Below, piece by piece: positions 35,039 through 43,677 of a DNA stretch of 64,000 nucleotides. The stretch spans positions 1-64,000 of the forward strand of contig MGDH01000042.1 of NCBI GenBank assembly GCA_001790855.1. The letters are read 5' to 3'. The position numbers were made by a program, and so were the translations under genes. The notes under the pieces were generated by a model that did no database searches, was not told the DNA's origin, and saw nothing but the letters and a program-made list of their open reading frames with translations. This DNA comes from Candidatus Schekmanbacteria bacterium RIFCSPLOWO2_02_FULL_38_14 (GTDB taxonomy: Bacteria; Schekmanbacteria; GWA2-38-11). Each line of letters begins with the position of its first letter. The first letter of the stretch is position 1.

Positions 35039-35923
35039 GTGAATAAATATTATCTTCCAGATATATTAGAATTAAACCTCAAGTCCAAGACAATTAACAC
35101 ACTCTTTACTGAAGTAGCTGAACTTATTCTAAAATCCTCAAAAATAGTTGATTCTGTAGCTGCGGTTAATGAATTCAAAAACTTAGAAAAATTCTGGTCA
35201 AAAAAAGGCTATGAATTGATTGAAAAAGAAAAAGATTTTTATCCCGAAGGGGTTTTCCCCCTTTGTATAAATTACTGTTCTTTTATTGATGCTTCTGGGT
35301 CGCTTATGTTTTTGGGAAGATCAAATGAAGGAATCGATATTCAAACAGAAAAACTACCCCCAGCAAAAGTTATCTGTTTCGTTCTATTCCACTCAATTGA
35401 ATCATACCAGAATCTTGACCACAGGGATGCTGAAAAGGAAAAAATCAATCTCTACTGGAATAATCTTCTGAAAAACCAGAATTTCCTTAACAGGTTCCTC
35501 TCACTAAAGGATGTAACAGAGTTTCAGAAAACTACTGAAGAAATCTTGGGATTTTCTGAAAAAAGAAAACACCCAAGATTCAAAACTTCAGAATTTGCTT
35601 ACTGTGCAATGTTTGGCACCAACACAGAAAAAGATAAAAAGGAAACAGCCAGGATTGTAGACATCAGTCTCTCAGGATTCCTGCTGGAGCATATGTCTCC
35701 ATACACCCTAAACTCAATTTTAGAAATAGAGCCTTTTTTGGATAATGAAAAACTGTATTTATGCGGCAAGGTCTGCAGGACTCAAAAATATGGTACAGAG
35801 GATGGAATAAAATTTACTTCAGGAATAAATATAACAAATATTTCTGAGTTTGATGAAACTATACTAAACAAATATCTAGGAAATCTTTCTCCATTAACTC
35901 AGCTTAAAAACTCACAACAATAA
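35039..35923 (+). CDS. PTS EIIA(Ntr)-like domain fused to a c-di-GMP-binding PilZ domain
   Basis: The C-terminal part (residues about 174-290) is a PilZ domain: RKHPRF (R176 and R180 as RxxxR) and DISLSG (208-213) form the complete c-di-GMP site. The N-terminal 165 residues have the layout of EIIA type 2/PtsN proteins: an opening helix EVAELILKSS, then LGRSNEGIDIQ, KVICFVLFHSIES, and a final helix pair with NNLLKNQNFLNRFLSLKDV. The IPHG stretch with the phosphorylated His of EIIA is replaced by VFPLCINYC, so phosphotransfer is unlikely. The start is GTG. The EIIA assignment is by pattern only. The protein may couple c-di-GMP to a protein partner; no PTS gene is near. Confidence 0.65.
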   Translation: MNKYYLPDILELNLKSKTINTLFTEVAELILKSSKIVDSVAAVNEFKNLEKFWSKKGYELIEKEKDFYPEGVFPLCINYCSFIDASGSLMFLGRSNEGIDIQTEKLPPAKVICFVLFHSIESYQNLDHRDAEKEKINLYWNNLLKNQNFLNRFLSLKDVTEFQKTTEEILGFSEKRKHPRFKTSEFAYCAMFGTNTEKDKKETARIVDISLSGFLLEHMSPYTLNSILEIEPFLDNEKLYLCGKVCRTQKYGTEDGIKFTSGINITNISEFDETILNKYLGNLSPLTQLKNSQQ

Positions 35924-35949
35924 TTTTTTACTGCTTAAGCAATCAAATG

Positions 35950-38136
35950 TTATTCTTCAGCTGAATAAATCCTATAATAGTTTTCGTAATTTGTTATTAC
36001 TTTTTTAATGTAATTTTTAGTTTCAGGATAAGGTATTGATTCAATAAATTCATCAAGCTCTCTATCAGGAAATCTTGATTGCCATTCTTTAACCTGGTGC
36101 TCTCCTGCATTATAAGCTGCAATTGCAAATACAAGATTATTGTTATATTTCAACAAAAGCTTTGAAATATATTTAATGCCTAACAAAATATTAGTTTCTG
36201 ATTCATAAAGTTGATTTTTTTCAAAGTAGTCTTCTCCATTTTCCTTCAATATTTTTAGCGCTGTTTTCGGCATTATCTGTAGCAAACCAATTGCACCTGC
36301 AGGAGACAAGGAGTTTGGGTCAAAAAAACTCTCCTGTCTCATTATTGCCAGCACAAGAAAGGGATCTATTCCATTATCCATTGAATACTTGTACACTATA
36401 TCCCAGTATGCTGCGGGATAGAATATCTCATTTAACTTTACAGCCATCAAATTTGTTTCCTCTGATAAAGAACCGGACATATTGCTAAGGATTTTTATTG
36501 GAATTGTGTAATTCCCTGTCATCCATAAAATCTCGGCAAGGGAGATTAGACTTTCCCTGTCATTTTTTTGAATTGTTTTTTTCGCATATTTCAATTCAGC
36601 TATTGAGTCGTCAGCCAAGCCTATTCTCCATAAAACCATAGCTCTTTTTATAAAATCCCTTGCCCCGTCTGAAGTCATCTTTCTTATAATCTCGTTCCAT
36701 ACATCCAGAGATATCTCTTTGGTTTTTGACTTGTCTGAACCATCATTTATATTTCTTCCATATCTTTCAAAACGGCTTGGGTTGTAATCATAAAAAACAT
36801 CTTTATTTTTTATTTTATAATTGCACAAGAGCCAGTAGTAACTCTGATAATCTTTGATACTGTCTTTTAAAACATCAACGGCTCTGTCTCTGTCTTTATT
36901 CTTTTCCAGTGATTTATAACACCAGTATATTGATTTATTTATGCTCTCACTGTTTTTAAAGTTCTCTCTTTCTTTAAGAAAATATTCTGCAGATTCTGAT
37001 AACCCCCCTTTCAGATAATAAACCCAGCCTATGTGCCAGAGAACATCATCTGTGTAAGCACTATCTTTATCTTTTTTTAAAACCTCATTGAACGATTCAA
37101 TGGCTTCATTAAAGTTTTTTTCATCCTCGTAATACCGTCCTGCAGTATAGAGCATATCTTTTACAAACTCGCTATCAGGAAACTTTTCAATAAGTTTCTT
37201 TTTTACCCACTCAAACCCTTCCTTGTAATTTATCTGATAGCATGCTCTGGCAAATTTATAGTAGATTAAAGGCAGCCGTATCCTGTCGTTTTCCTTTTCA
37301 ATCTCTTCTATTAATTTTTTATAAGAACTAACTGCATTGAGATATTTTTTCATCCTCTCATAACATTCAGCCATCTTTCTCATTACATCGAGTTTATATT
37401 GACGCTCCGCATTAGAGTTCAGTATGAATCTTGAAATTGAAAGGGTCTCGTCAAATTTTCTCGCATCATAAAACTTATCAGCCCTTATTAAAAGCTCGGA
37501 AGTCCTGAACATGCTCTCTATTGATTCTGTCTTATATGCATCCTTCAGAAATTTCTCTGCTTCTCTGCTCTCTCTGCTCAGTGGATAGTTTATCCACAGA
37601 TAATTGAAAATCTCCTTCCCCTTATCATTTTCCCCTATATAAACATAAGACAATCCTATCCGGTAATAAGAGCTTGCAATAAAATTGCTTACAGGGAATT
37701 TTCGGTTGAACTCATTAAAAATACCCCGAGCCTCTTCCCATTTCATATTGGCAAATAATATATTTCCCATTTCATACATACATTCTTCAACCCATCTGCT
37801 CTTTGGAAACTCATTGAACAGCACTCCATAGATTCTCCTGCACTCATCATAGTCATATCTATACTCTGCAATTTTAAAAAGATAATACAGGGAATAATCC
37901 TTTATCTCAGGAAAATCAGTTATTGCTTTTTCAAATTCTCTGACTGCTTTATCAAATTCATTTCTTTTGTAATAATCCAGACCGCCAAGATATGGGTTTA
38001 ATTCCTGTTTTCCCTCTTTTGCAGGAACAGTCTTTAATTCGCCTGCTATCTTTCCATTCCGATCTTTCAGAGAACTGATACAACCTGTAAGGATTAACAA
38101 AATGAGGCTTAAAACTGCTGGAAATTTTCTGAGCAT
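35950..38136 (-). CDS. Lipoprotein soluble lytic murein transglycosylase (Slt-like) with TPR repeats
   Basis: Cleaves peptidoglycan glycan strands in the periplasm. The N-terminus is a lipoprotein signal with lipobox LTGC near residue 19. Residues about 45-560 are tetratricopeptide-like helices (FDKAVREFEKAI, FNEAIESFNEVL). The SLT domain at about 580-715 has MRQESFFDPNSLSPAGAIGL, with the catalytic Glu in RQES, then LLQIMP and AIAAYNAGEHQV. The 728 residues are typical of Slt70 homologues. It ends close to the convergent PilZ-domain gene. Confidence 0.92.
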   Translation of the reverse strand: MLRKFPAVLSLILLILTGCISSLKDRNGKIAGELKTVPAKEGKQELNPYLGGLDYYKRNEFDKAVREFEKAITDFPEIKDYSLYYLFKIAEYRYDYDECRRIYGVLFNEFPKSRWVEECMYEMGNILFANMKWEEARGIFNEFNRKFPVSNFIASSYYRIGLSYVYIGENDKGKEIFNYLWINYPLSRESREAEKFLKDAYKTESIESMFRTSELLIRADKFYDARKFDETLSISRFILNSNAERQYKLDVMRKMAECYERMKKYLNAVSSYKKLIEEIEKENDRIRLPLIYYKFARACYQINYKEGFEWVKKKLIEKFPDSEFVKDMLYTAGRYYEDEKNFNEAIESFNEVLKKDKDSAYTDDVLWHIGWVYYLKGGLSESAEYFLKERENFKNSESINKSIYWCYKSLEKNKDRDRAVDVLKDSIKDYQSYYWLLCNYKIKNKDVFYDYNPSRFERYGRNINDGSDKSKTKEISLDVWNEIIRKMTSDGARDFIKRAMVLWRIGLADDSIAELKYAKKTIQKNDRESLISLAEILWMTGNYTIPIKILSNMSGSLSEETNLMAVKLNEIFYPAAYWDIVYKYSMDNGIDPFLVLAIMRQESFFDPNSLSPAGAIGLLQIMPKTALKILKENGEDYFEKNQLYESETNILLGIKYISKLLLKYNNNLVFAIAAYNAGEHQVKEWQSRFPDRELDEFIESIPYPETKNYIKKVITNYENYYRIYSAEE

Positions 38137-38292
38137 TTACTCTATTCCTTTTTTCCTGATATGAAAGAAATTTCAAGTAGGGGCTGGATAAAAATATAAT
38201 CCTGTCAAATGCAAAATGCAAAGCTTTTATGAAATAAAAAGAAGTGTTATTAAAAAAGTTACTGATGTTAAATTGCCATGGAATTTTCTTTA

Positions 38293-38976
38293 TCAGGAAA
38301 CATCTTTTTCAACAGGTATTAAATCGCAAAAATAAAAACGGTTCTCTCTCAGTACAATTTCTCCAATATTGAATAATATTTTCCTTCTGAATATGGGCCC
38401 ATCAAATACAAATGTATGAAATTCTCCATTCTCACCGCAGGGGTCAACGTTTGAAGGAAGGTCAGATAGAAATTGCCTGTCAAATATTCTGCCTGCAAAT
38501 CCTTTATCAAAAACGTTTGTGTCAACGCAGGTTATCACTGCCTTAAAGCCTGAGTCTATAAACTTATCTGCAAGCTTGGTTGTGTCTTGTTTCCAGATTG
38601 GAAAAATTGCCTTCATCCCAATTTTTGCGAGGTTCTCTTCACGGTATTTTCTCAAGTCCTCTAAAAATATATCACCAAAAACCACAGACAAAATCCCCCG
38701 GTCTTTATATGAAACCAGTTTCTCTTTCATTTTTGCTTCATATTCTTCATTTGAAGATTTTTCAGAAATAAAGATTTTTTCAAGTGGAAACCCTAAAGAT
38801 TCTGCCTGCTCTTCAAGAAGAATACGCCTGACTCCATGCATGCTCACCCTGTCATATTTTTCTGTTATAGTTGTCAGCAGTGCTGATACTTCATAAACAC
38901 TACCCTTCTGTAACTCATTTAGAGCCATCGCACTGTCCTTCCCCCCGCTCCATGTAAAAAGAACTTTTTCAGCCAT
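38293..38976 (-). CDS. Dph6-like ATP-binding ligase (diphthine-ammonia ligase family)
   Basis: The N-terminus has FTWSGGKDSAMAL, the SGGxDS ATP-pyrophosphatase loop. VSMHGVRRILLEEQAESLG, VVFGDIFLEDLRKYRE and CGENGEFHTFVFDGPIF are the conserved blocks of the Dph6/MJ0570 family. Bacteria lack diphthamide, so the real amidation substrate is unknown. The 227 residues are normal for bacterial members. It is a single gene between the Slt-like gene and an inverted-repeat element. Confidence 0.85.
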   Translation of the reverse strand: MAEKVLFTWSGGKDSAMALNELQKGSVYEVSALLTTITEKYDRVSMHGVRRILLEEQAESLGFPLEKIFISEKSSNEEYEAKMKEKLVSYKDRGILSVVFGDIFLEDLRKYREENLAKIGMKAIFPIWKQDTTKLADKFIDSGFKAVITCVDTNVFDKGFAGRIFDRQFLSDLPSNVDPCGENGEFHTFVFDGPIFRRKILFNIGEIVLRENRFYFCDLIPVEKDVS

Positions 38977-38995
38977 CGTTATACCTTTTAATATT

Positions 38996-39131
38996 TTGTA
39001 GGGACAGCCCTTGCCTGCCTACCGTCAGGCAGGCGGCTGTCCTCACTTATAGGCAGAGCAAGGCTCTGCCTGCCTGTTCGGCAGTCAGGCAGCTATATCA
39101 GATTGGACAGGGTCAAGCCCTGTCCCTACAA
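38996..39131. repeat. 136-bp element with 12-bp terminal inverted repeats and nested palindromes
   Basis: TTGTAGGGACAG (38996-39007) is the exact inverse of CTGTCCCTACAA (39120-39131). Between them lie GC-rich palindromes with the cores GCCTGCCT.CCGTCAGGCAGGC and GCCTGCCTGTTCGGCAGTCAGGC, and a GGACAGGG..CCCTGTCC pair. There is no coding sequence. The structure suggests a non-autonomous mobile element or a compound of several repeat units. Confidence 0.75.
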
Positions 39132-39210
39132 GAAATAAACAAATTCTTTTTACATGATGATTTTAAAAACATTTTGCTGGCAAGCGGTTCTACTACTTCT
39201 TAACCCTTCC

Positions 39211-40776
39211 CTACTCCCATTCAATCGTGCTTGGGGGTTTTGAACTTATATCGTAGACTACTCTGTTTACGCCCTTTACCTCGTTTATTATCCTGTTTGA
39301 AATCCTTGCCATTAAATCATAGGGAAGCCTTACCCAGTCAGCAGTCATTCCATCAAGGCTTGAAACAGCCCTTATGCCAACAACATTTTCATATGTCCTT
39401 TCATCTCCCATCACTCCTACACTCTTAACCGGCAGAAGAACTGCAAATGACTGCCATATCTCCCTGTACAAACCAGCCTTCTTTATTTCTTCAACCACTA
39501 TTGTATCTGCTTCTCTTAGAATTTTAAGTCTCTTCTCTGTTACCTCTCCTAAAATCCTAACAGCAAGACCGGGACCCGGAAAAGGCTGTCTCCAGATTAC
39601 CTCATCAGGCAATCCAAGCTCTTTTCCAACCAACCTCACCTCATCTTTGAAAAGCTCTCTGAAAGGCTCTATAAGCTTAAGCCTCATATCCTTCGGCAAT
39701 CCCCCGACATTGTGATGGCTTTTTATTGTTGCTGATGGACCTTTGAATGAAACAGATTCTATTACATCAGGATAAAGTGTTCCCTGAGAAAGAAACTCTA
39801 TTTTCCCTAATCTTCTTGCCTCTCTTTCAAAGATTCTTATGAATTTGTTGCCAATTATTTTTCTCTTTTTTTCCGGGTCAGTAACACCTTTTAAATCTTT
39901 AAGAAACTCTCTTCCTGCATCAACATAACTGAGGTTTATGTGAAAATTGTTTTTAAACCTTTTTATTACCTGACTGGCTTCATTTTCCCTCAAAACTCCA
40001 TTATTGACAAACACACACTTGAGATTTCTGCCTAATGCCTTGTGAAGAAGAACTGCTGCAACAGAAGAATCAACTCCACCGCTCAAAGCTAATATTACTT
40101 TTCTGTTCCCAACCGTTTTTCTTATATTCTCTATCTGAGTGGCAATAAAAGATTTCATATTCCAGAGGGGTTTGCATTTGCAGATATCAAAAAGAAAATT
40201 TCTTAACACCTTTTTCCCGATTCTTGTATGAACCACTTCAGGATGAAACTGGACACCAAAAATCTTTCCATCCCTGTTTCTGACAGCAGCATAAGGACAG
40301 GTGTCAGTCTGAGCTATTGGTATGAAATCCTCAGGCAATTTTAGTATCTGGTCTCCATGGCTCATCCAAACAGTATGTCCGTCGCTTTTTCTGACTGATT
40401 TTATTCCTTTAAAAATCCCGTCGCCCTTAGTGATTCTTAAAATAGCCCTACCAAATTCTCTTTTTTCAGATTTGGCTACTTTTCCTCCAAAAAATGTTGT
40501 CAGAAACTGAAGTCCATAGCATATCCCAAGAACAGGCACATTAAGTTTAAATATCCCTATGTCGCATTTTGGAGAGTTTTTATCAAAAACGCTTGAAGGA
40601 CTTCCTGAAAAAATTATTCCTTTAGGATTGAAATCTATTGCTTTTTTAAATGGATAATTAAAGGGGTGAATTTCGCAGTATACCTTCTGTTCTCTTACTC
40701 TTCTTGCAATTAACTGTGTATACTGTGAACCAAAATCAAGTATCAGAATTTTTTCTTTATGAATATCATTCTTCAT
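39211..40776 (-). CDS. guaA: GMP synthase (glutamine-hydrolysing)
   Basis: Converts XMP to GMP. An N-terminal class I amidotransferase (1-200) has GICYGLQFL (nucleophile Cys) and [11 protein letters not shown] (His and Glu). The ATP-pyrophosphatase has [13 protein letters not shown], and the C-terminal dimerisation domain ends in PPSTIEWE, the invariant tail of GuaA. The 521 residues are complete. The next gene upstream is the IMP-dehydrogenase-like GuaB3, 120 bp away, so purine genes are grouped here. Confidence 0.97.
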   Translation of the reverse strand: MKNDIHKEKILILDFGSQYTQLIARRVREQKVYCEIHPFNYPFKKAIDFNPKGIIFSGSPSSVFDKNSPKCDIGIFKLNVPVLGICYGLQFLTTFFGGKVAKSEKREFGRAILRITKGDGIFKGIKSVRKSDGHTVWMSHGDQILKLPEDFIPIAQTDTCPYAAVRNRDGKIFGVQFHPEVVHTRIGKKVLRNFLFDICKCKPLWNMKSFIATQIENIRKTVGNRKVILALSGGVDSSVAAVLLHKALGRNLKCVFVNNGVLRENEASQVIKRFKNNFHINLSYVDAGREFLKDLKGVTDPEKKRKIIGNKFIRIFEREARRLGKIEFLSQGTLYPDVIESVSFKGPSATIKSHHNVGGLPKDMRLKLIEPFRELFKDEVRLVGKELGLPDEVIWRQPFPGPGLAVRILGEVTEKRLKILREADTIVVEEIKKAGLYREIWQSFAVLLPVKSVGVMGDERTYENVVGIRAVSSLDGMTADWVRLPYDLMARISNRIINEVKGVNRVVYDISSKPPSTIEWE

Positions 40777-40784
40777 TGAAGTTC

Positions 40785-40890
40785 AAATATCAAAATCCAA
40801 ATTTCAAATAAATGCCAAATTCCAAATCCCAAAACTTTAGCTTCTTTGAACTTTAGATTTTATTTAAGCTTTGAACTTTGACATTTGAGC
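40785..40890. repeat. Low-complexity CAAA/TTTGA repeat between guaA and guaB3
   Basis: CAAATATCAAAATCCAAATTTCAAATAAA is followed by an inverted-type TTTGAACTTTAGATTTTATTTAAGCTTTGAACTTTGACATTTGAGC, giving a loose inverted repeat rich in CAAA and TTTGA units. A similar block lies at 55116-55230 beside aroK. Such blocks are frequent in some bacterial genomes and may form long imperfect hairpins. Confidence 0.5.
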
Positions 40891-40896
40891 TTTTAT

Positions 40897-42063
40897 TTAC
40901 TTCCCCATTCCGACACGCTGTGACTGCTGGAATATCTTTCCTTCTGTTTTCATGGCAGGAGCTATGATTAATTCTGTCTGTTGCATTTCTTTTATATTTG
41001 ATGCACCGCAGTTTCCCATTGAAGTCCTTAACGCTCCAATAAGGTTTTGGGAGCCATCATCAAGTTCAGCAGGTCCGTACAGTATCTGCTTTAATGTTCC
41101 TGTTGTTCCAACCCTTATCCTTGTCCCCCTCGGGAGATTAGCATGAGGGGTTGCCATACCCCAGTGAAATCCTCTTCCGGGAGCCTCTTTTGCCTTAGCA
41201 AATGCAGACCCAACCATTACAGCATCAGCACCGCATGCAATGGCTTTGCATATATCTCCGCCGGTGTTCATGCCACCGTCAGTTATAATGGGGACATAGC
41301 GGGCAGTCCTTTTAAAATACTCATCCCTTGCTGCTGCTGCATCACAGGTTGCAGTTACCTGAGGCACACCGATTCCCAGCACACCCCTTGTTGTGCACGC
41401 AGCCCCGGGTCCGATTCCTATAAGAACCGCAGCAATTCCTGTTCCCATCAATTCCAGCGTTGTTTTATATGTTACGCAATTTCCAACTATTACAGGAATG
41501 GATAGGTCATTGCAGAGCTTTTCAAAATCCACTGACTCGTATTCCTTTGAAATATGCTTGACTGTGGTTACTGTTGACTGGACAATAAAGATATCAGCGC
41601 CAGCATTCTGCGCAATTTTCCCATATTTATAAGCTTTCTGAGGTATTGCTGAAACAATAGCCGGAACACCTGCCTTTTTAATTTCCTTTATCCTTACACT
41701 AATAAGCTCTTCCTTGATTGGTTCAAGATAAATACTCTGCACAAGTTTGGTCGCCACATCATTTGCAGCATTTGAAATCCTGTCGTAAATTTCATCAGGA
41801 TTCTCATAACGGGTTTGTATTCCTTCAAGGTTCATCACAGCAATCCCACCAAGTTTTCCAAATTCTATTGCAAACCTTGTATCAACAACTCCGTCCATAG
41901 CCGCTGCGATTATTGGAGTATCATATTTCTTCCCTCTTATTTCCCAGCTTATATCAACCTCGTTAGGATTTATCGTTACCTCTCCAGGAACAAGGGCAAT
42001 CTCATCAAACCCGTAACAGCGCCTTGCCTTCCGGTTTCTTCCGACCCACATTCCCATATTCAT
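40897..42063 (-). CDS. guaB3: GuaB3-family IMP dehydrogenase-related protein
   Basis: A TIM-barrel protein of 388 residues without CBS domains. GPGAACTTRGVLGIGVPQ contains the active-site Cys loop, followed by the DGGMNTGGDI phosphate-binding motif and MVGSAFAKAKEAPG. The N-terminus RRCYGFDEIALVPGE is typical of the GuaB3 family of actinobacteria and cyanobacteria, whose activity has been long unclear but is linked to IMP dehydrogenase or related nucleotide chemistry. Two starts are possible: ATG 42063 after GGAGG, or ATG two codons later. It is next to guaA. Confidence 0.88.
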   Translation of the reverse strand: MNMGMWVGRNRKARRCYGFDEIALVPGEVTINPNEVDISWEIRGKKYDTPIIAAAMDGVVDTRFAIEFGKLGGIAVMNLEGIQTRYENPDEIYDRISNAANDVATKLVQSIYLEPIKEELISVRIKEIKKAGVPAIVSAIPQKAYKYGKIAQNAGADIFIVQSTVTTVKHISKEYESVDFEKLCNDLSIPVIVGNCVTYKTTLELMGTGIAAVLIGIGPGAACTTRGVLGIGVPQVTATCDAAAARDEYFKRTARYVPIITDGGMNTGGDICKAIACGADAVMVGSAFAKAKEAPGRGFHWGMATPHANLPRGTRIRVGTTGTLKQILYGPAELDDGSQNLIGALRTSMGNCGASNIKEMQQTELIIAPAMKTEGKIFQQSQRVGMGK

Positions 42064-42102
42064 CTACCTCCTATATTATTTTCCTTTGTTTTTTTTCACA
42101 TC

Positions 42103-42228
42103 GTCATTCCTGCCTGCCTGCGGTAGGCAGGCGAAAGCAGGAATCCAGTCCTTCGACAAGCTCAGGATGCATGGTGAGCCAGTCGAACCATGAATTCCGC
42201 ATAAAGTGCCTGCCTGCCGCAGGCAGGC
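42103..42228. repeat. Palindromic repeat cluster upstream of guaB3
   Basis: ATTCCTGC (42106-42113) and GCAGGAAT (42137-42144) enclose a GCCTGCCTGCGGTAGGCAGGC-like palindrome. CTTCGACAAGCTCAGGA follows, a sequence also seen inverted inside the element at 46331-46493. At 42208-42228 a perfect 21-bp palindrome has ten-base arms around a central C. These form a nested array without coding capacity in about 200 bp of intergenic DNA. Confidence 0.7.
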
Positions 42229-42268
42229 TACACATTTTGCTTTTATTTCTAAAATTTGAGTTTAATTA

Positions 42269-43033
42269 CTATTTCCTATTCCTGATTTCAACTGTTTTGT
42301 TACTGCACAACAAATTTAATTTATTTATCTCTAAAGGTGTTAGATGCCTGAGTTCCCCCGGCTTTATGTCTCCTAATTTTATTGGACCAAAACTGATTCT
42401 TCTCAGCTTCAATATATTATATCCCACTCTTTCAAAAATTCTTCTTACCTCCCTGTTTTTCCCGCTTTTAAGTATTACTTCAACCCAGCAGTTTTCCTTA
42501 GTCTTTTTTGAAAACCTTACTTTTGGTTTTGAAATCCATCCATCTTCAAGCATTATGCCATCATTAATTTTCTTCAACTCCTCTTTCTTGATGACTCCCT
42601 GAAGTTTGGCTTCATATATCCTTTCAATGTTATTTTGAGGAAGAGTAAGATACCTGCTCATCTGGCCATCATTTGTAAGCAGAAGCAGACCTTCTGAGTT
42701 GTAGTCAAGCCTTCCCACAGTAAATAACCACATTTTTATTTTTTTATTAATCAAATCATAAATTGTTGGCCTGCTTCTATCATCAAAAGAGGTAGTCAGA
42801 TATCCCTTTGGCTTGTTCAATACCATATATATTCTGTTCTCTTTTATTCTAACAGGCTTTCCGTCTACCTTCAGGTGGTCGGTTTCAGGGTCCATCTTTG
42901 TCCCAAGCTCAGTTACAATCTTACTATTAAGAATTATCCGCCCTTCCACCATCATCTTCTCTGACTGTCTCCTCGACGATATCCCCATTTGGGACATCAC
43001 TTTTTGTATTCTCACTAAGTTTTTCTGTTTCAT
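42269..43033 (-). CDS. rluB: 23S rRNA pseudouridine synthase, RluB family
   Basis: Makes pseudouridine in the 23S rRNA. An S4 RNA-binding domain at the start (VRIQKVMSQMGISSRRQSE) is followed by the synthase domain with YMVLNKPKGYLTT, the catalytic Asp in VGRLDYNSEGLLLLTNDG, and GKNREVRRIFE. The 254-residue form begins at the ATG at 43033; the frame is open to 43054. This start lies 107 bases inside the upstream scpB gene in another frame, and the S4 domain itself begins within that overlap. Ribosome site is weak (GAG). Translation is probably coupled to scpB. Confidence 0.92.
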   Translation of the reverse strand: MKQKNLVRIQKVMSQMGISSRRQSEKMMVEGRIILNSKIVTELGTKMDPETDHLKVDGKPVRIKENRIYMVLNKPKGYLTTSFDDRSRPTIYDLINKKIKMWLFTVGRLDYNSEGLLLLTNDGQMSRYLTLPQNNIERIYEAKLQGVIKKEELKKINDGIMLEDGWISKPKVRFSKKTKENCWVEVILKSGKNREVRRIFERVGYNILKLRRISFGPIKLGDIKPGELRHLTPLEINKLNLLCSNKTVEIRNRK

Positions 43034-43586
43034 TTTTAATCTCGCCCAAATCAAATTCTGAAAAGTCTTTTAGAGTAGGTAAGTCTGTTAAATCCTTTAA
43101 ACCAAAATATTCCAGAAATTCTCTTGTAGTTCCATATAAAATAGGCCTTCCTACCGCATCTTTTTTTCCAAGTATCTTTATCATATTCCTGTCAAGAAGT
43201 GTTTTCAGCACCCCAATTATGTTAACCCCTCTTATTTCCTCTATCTCAGGCTTGGTGACTGGCTGCTTATAAGCAATTACAGCCAATGTCTCCAAAGCCT
43301 GGGCTGAAAGTTTTGCCTTTTTTCTATGAGTAAAAAGTTTTGTTACATAATCAGAATACTCGCTTCTTGTACACATCTTATAACCATTCGCAACTTCTAT
43401 TATCTGAATTCCCTTTCCTCCCTTCTCATATTCATCCTGAAGCTGCAAAATGGCAGTTTTTATAGTAGCCACATCTGTTTTGTCCAGAACTTCATTTATC
43501 TTGTTAATGGATAAAGGAATATCTGAAACAAAAATAAGCGCTTCTGCAATTGCCTTGATTTTATCAAATGTTATTTCTTCACCCAT
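42927..43586 (-). CDS. scpB: Segregation and condensation protein B
   Basis: The kleisin-associated subunit of the SMC-ScpAB chromosome condensation complex. Tandem winged-helix domains cover residues 1-165: KAIAEALIFVSDIPLS at the start, LAVIAYKQPVTKPEIEEIRGVN and KDAVGRPILYGTT..FLEYFGL are the classic ScpB blocks. The last 50 residues are acidic and likely disordered; this part is the stretch shared with rluB. No scpA lies in the window, which is unusual since scpA normally precedes scpB. Confidence 0.94.
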   Translation of the reverse strand: MGEEITFDKIKAIAEALIFVSDIPLSINKINEVLDKTDVATIKTAILQLQDEYEKGGKGIQIIEVANGYKMCTRSEYSDYVTKLFTHRKKAKLSAQALETLAVIAYKQPVTKPEIEEIRGVNIIGVLKTLLDRNMIKILGKKDAVGRPILYGTTREFLEYFGLKDLTDLPTLKDFSEFDLGEIKNETEKLSENTKSDVPNGDIVEETVREDDGGRADNS

Positions 43587-43677
43587 AATAAAATCCTTCC
43601 ATCAACGGGGTTAGAAAACCCCGTCTATCGATAAGCGGGACATTCTTGTCCCGCCATTTTTCATGCCCCAATTTTCT

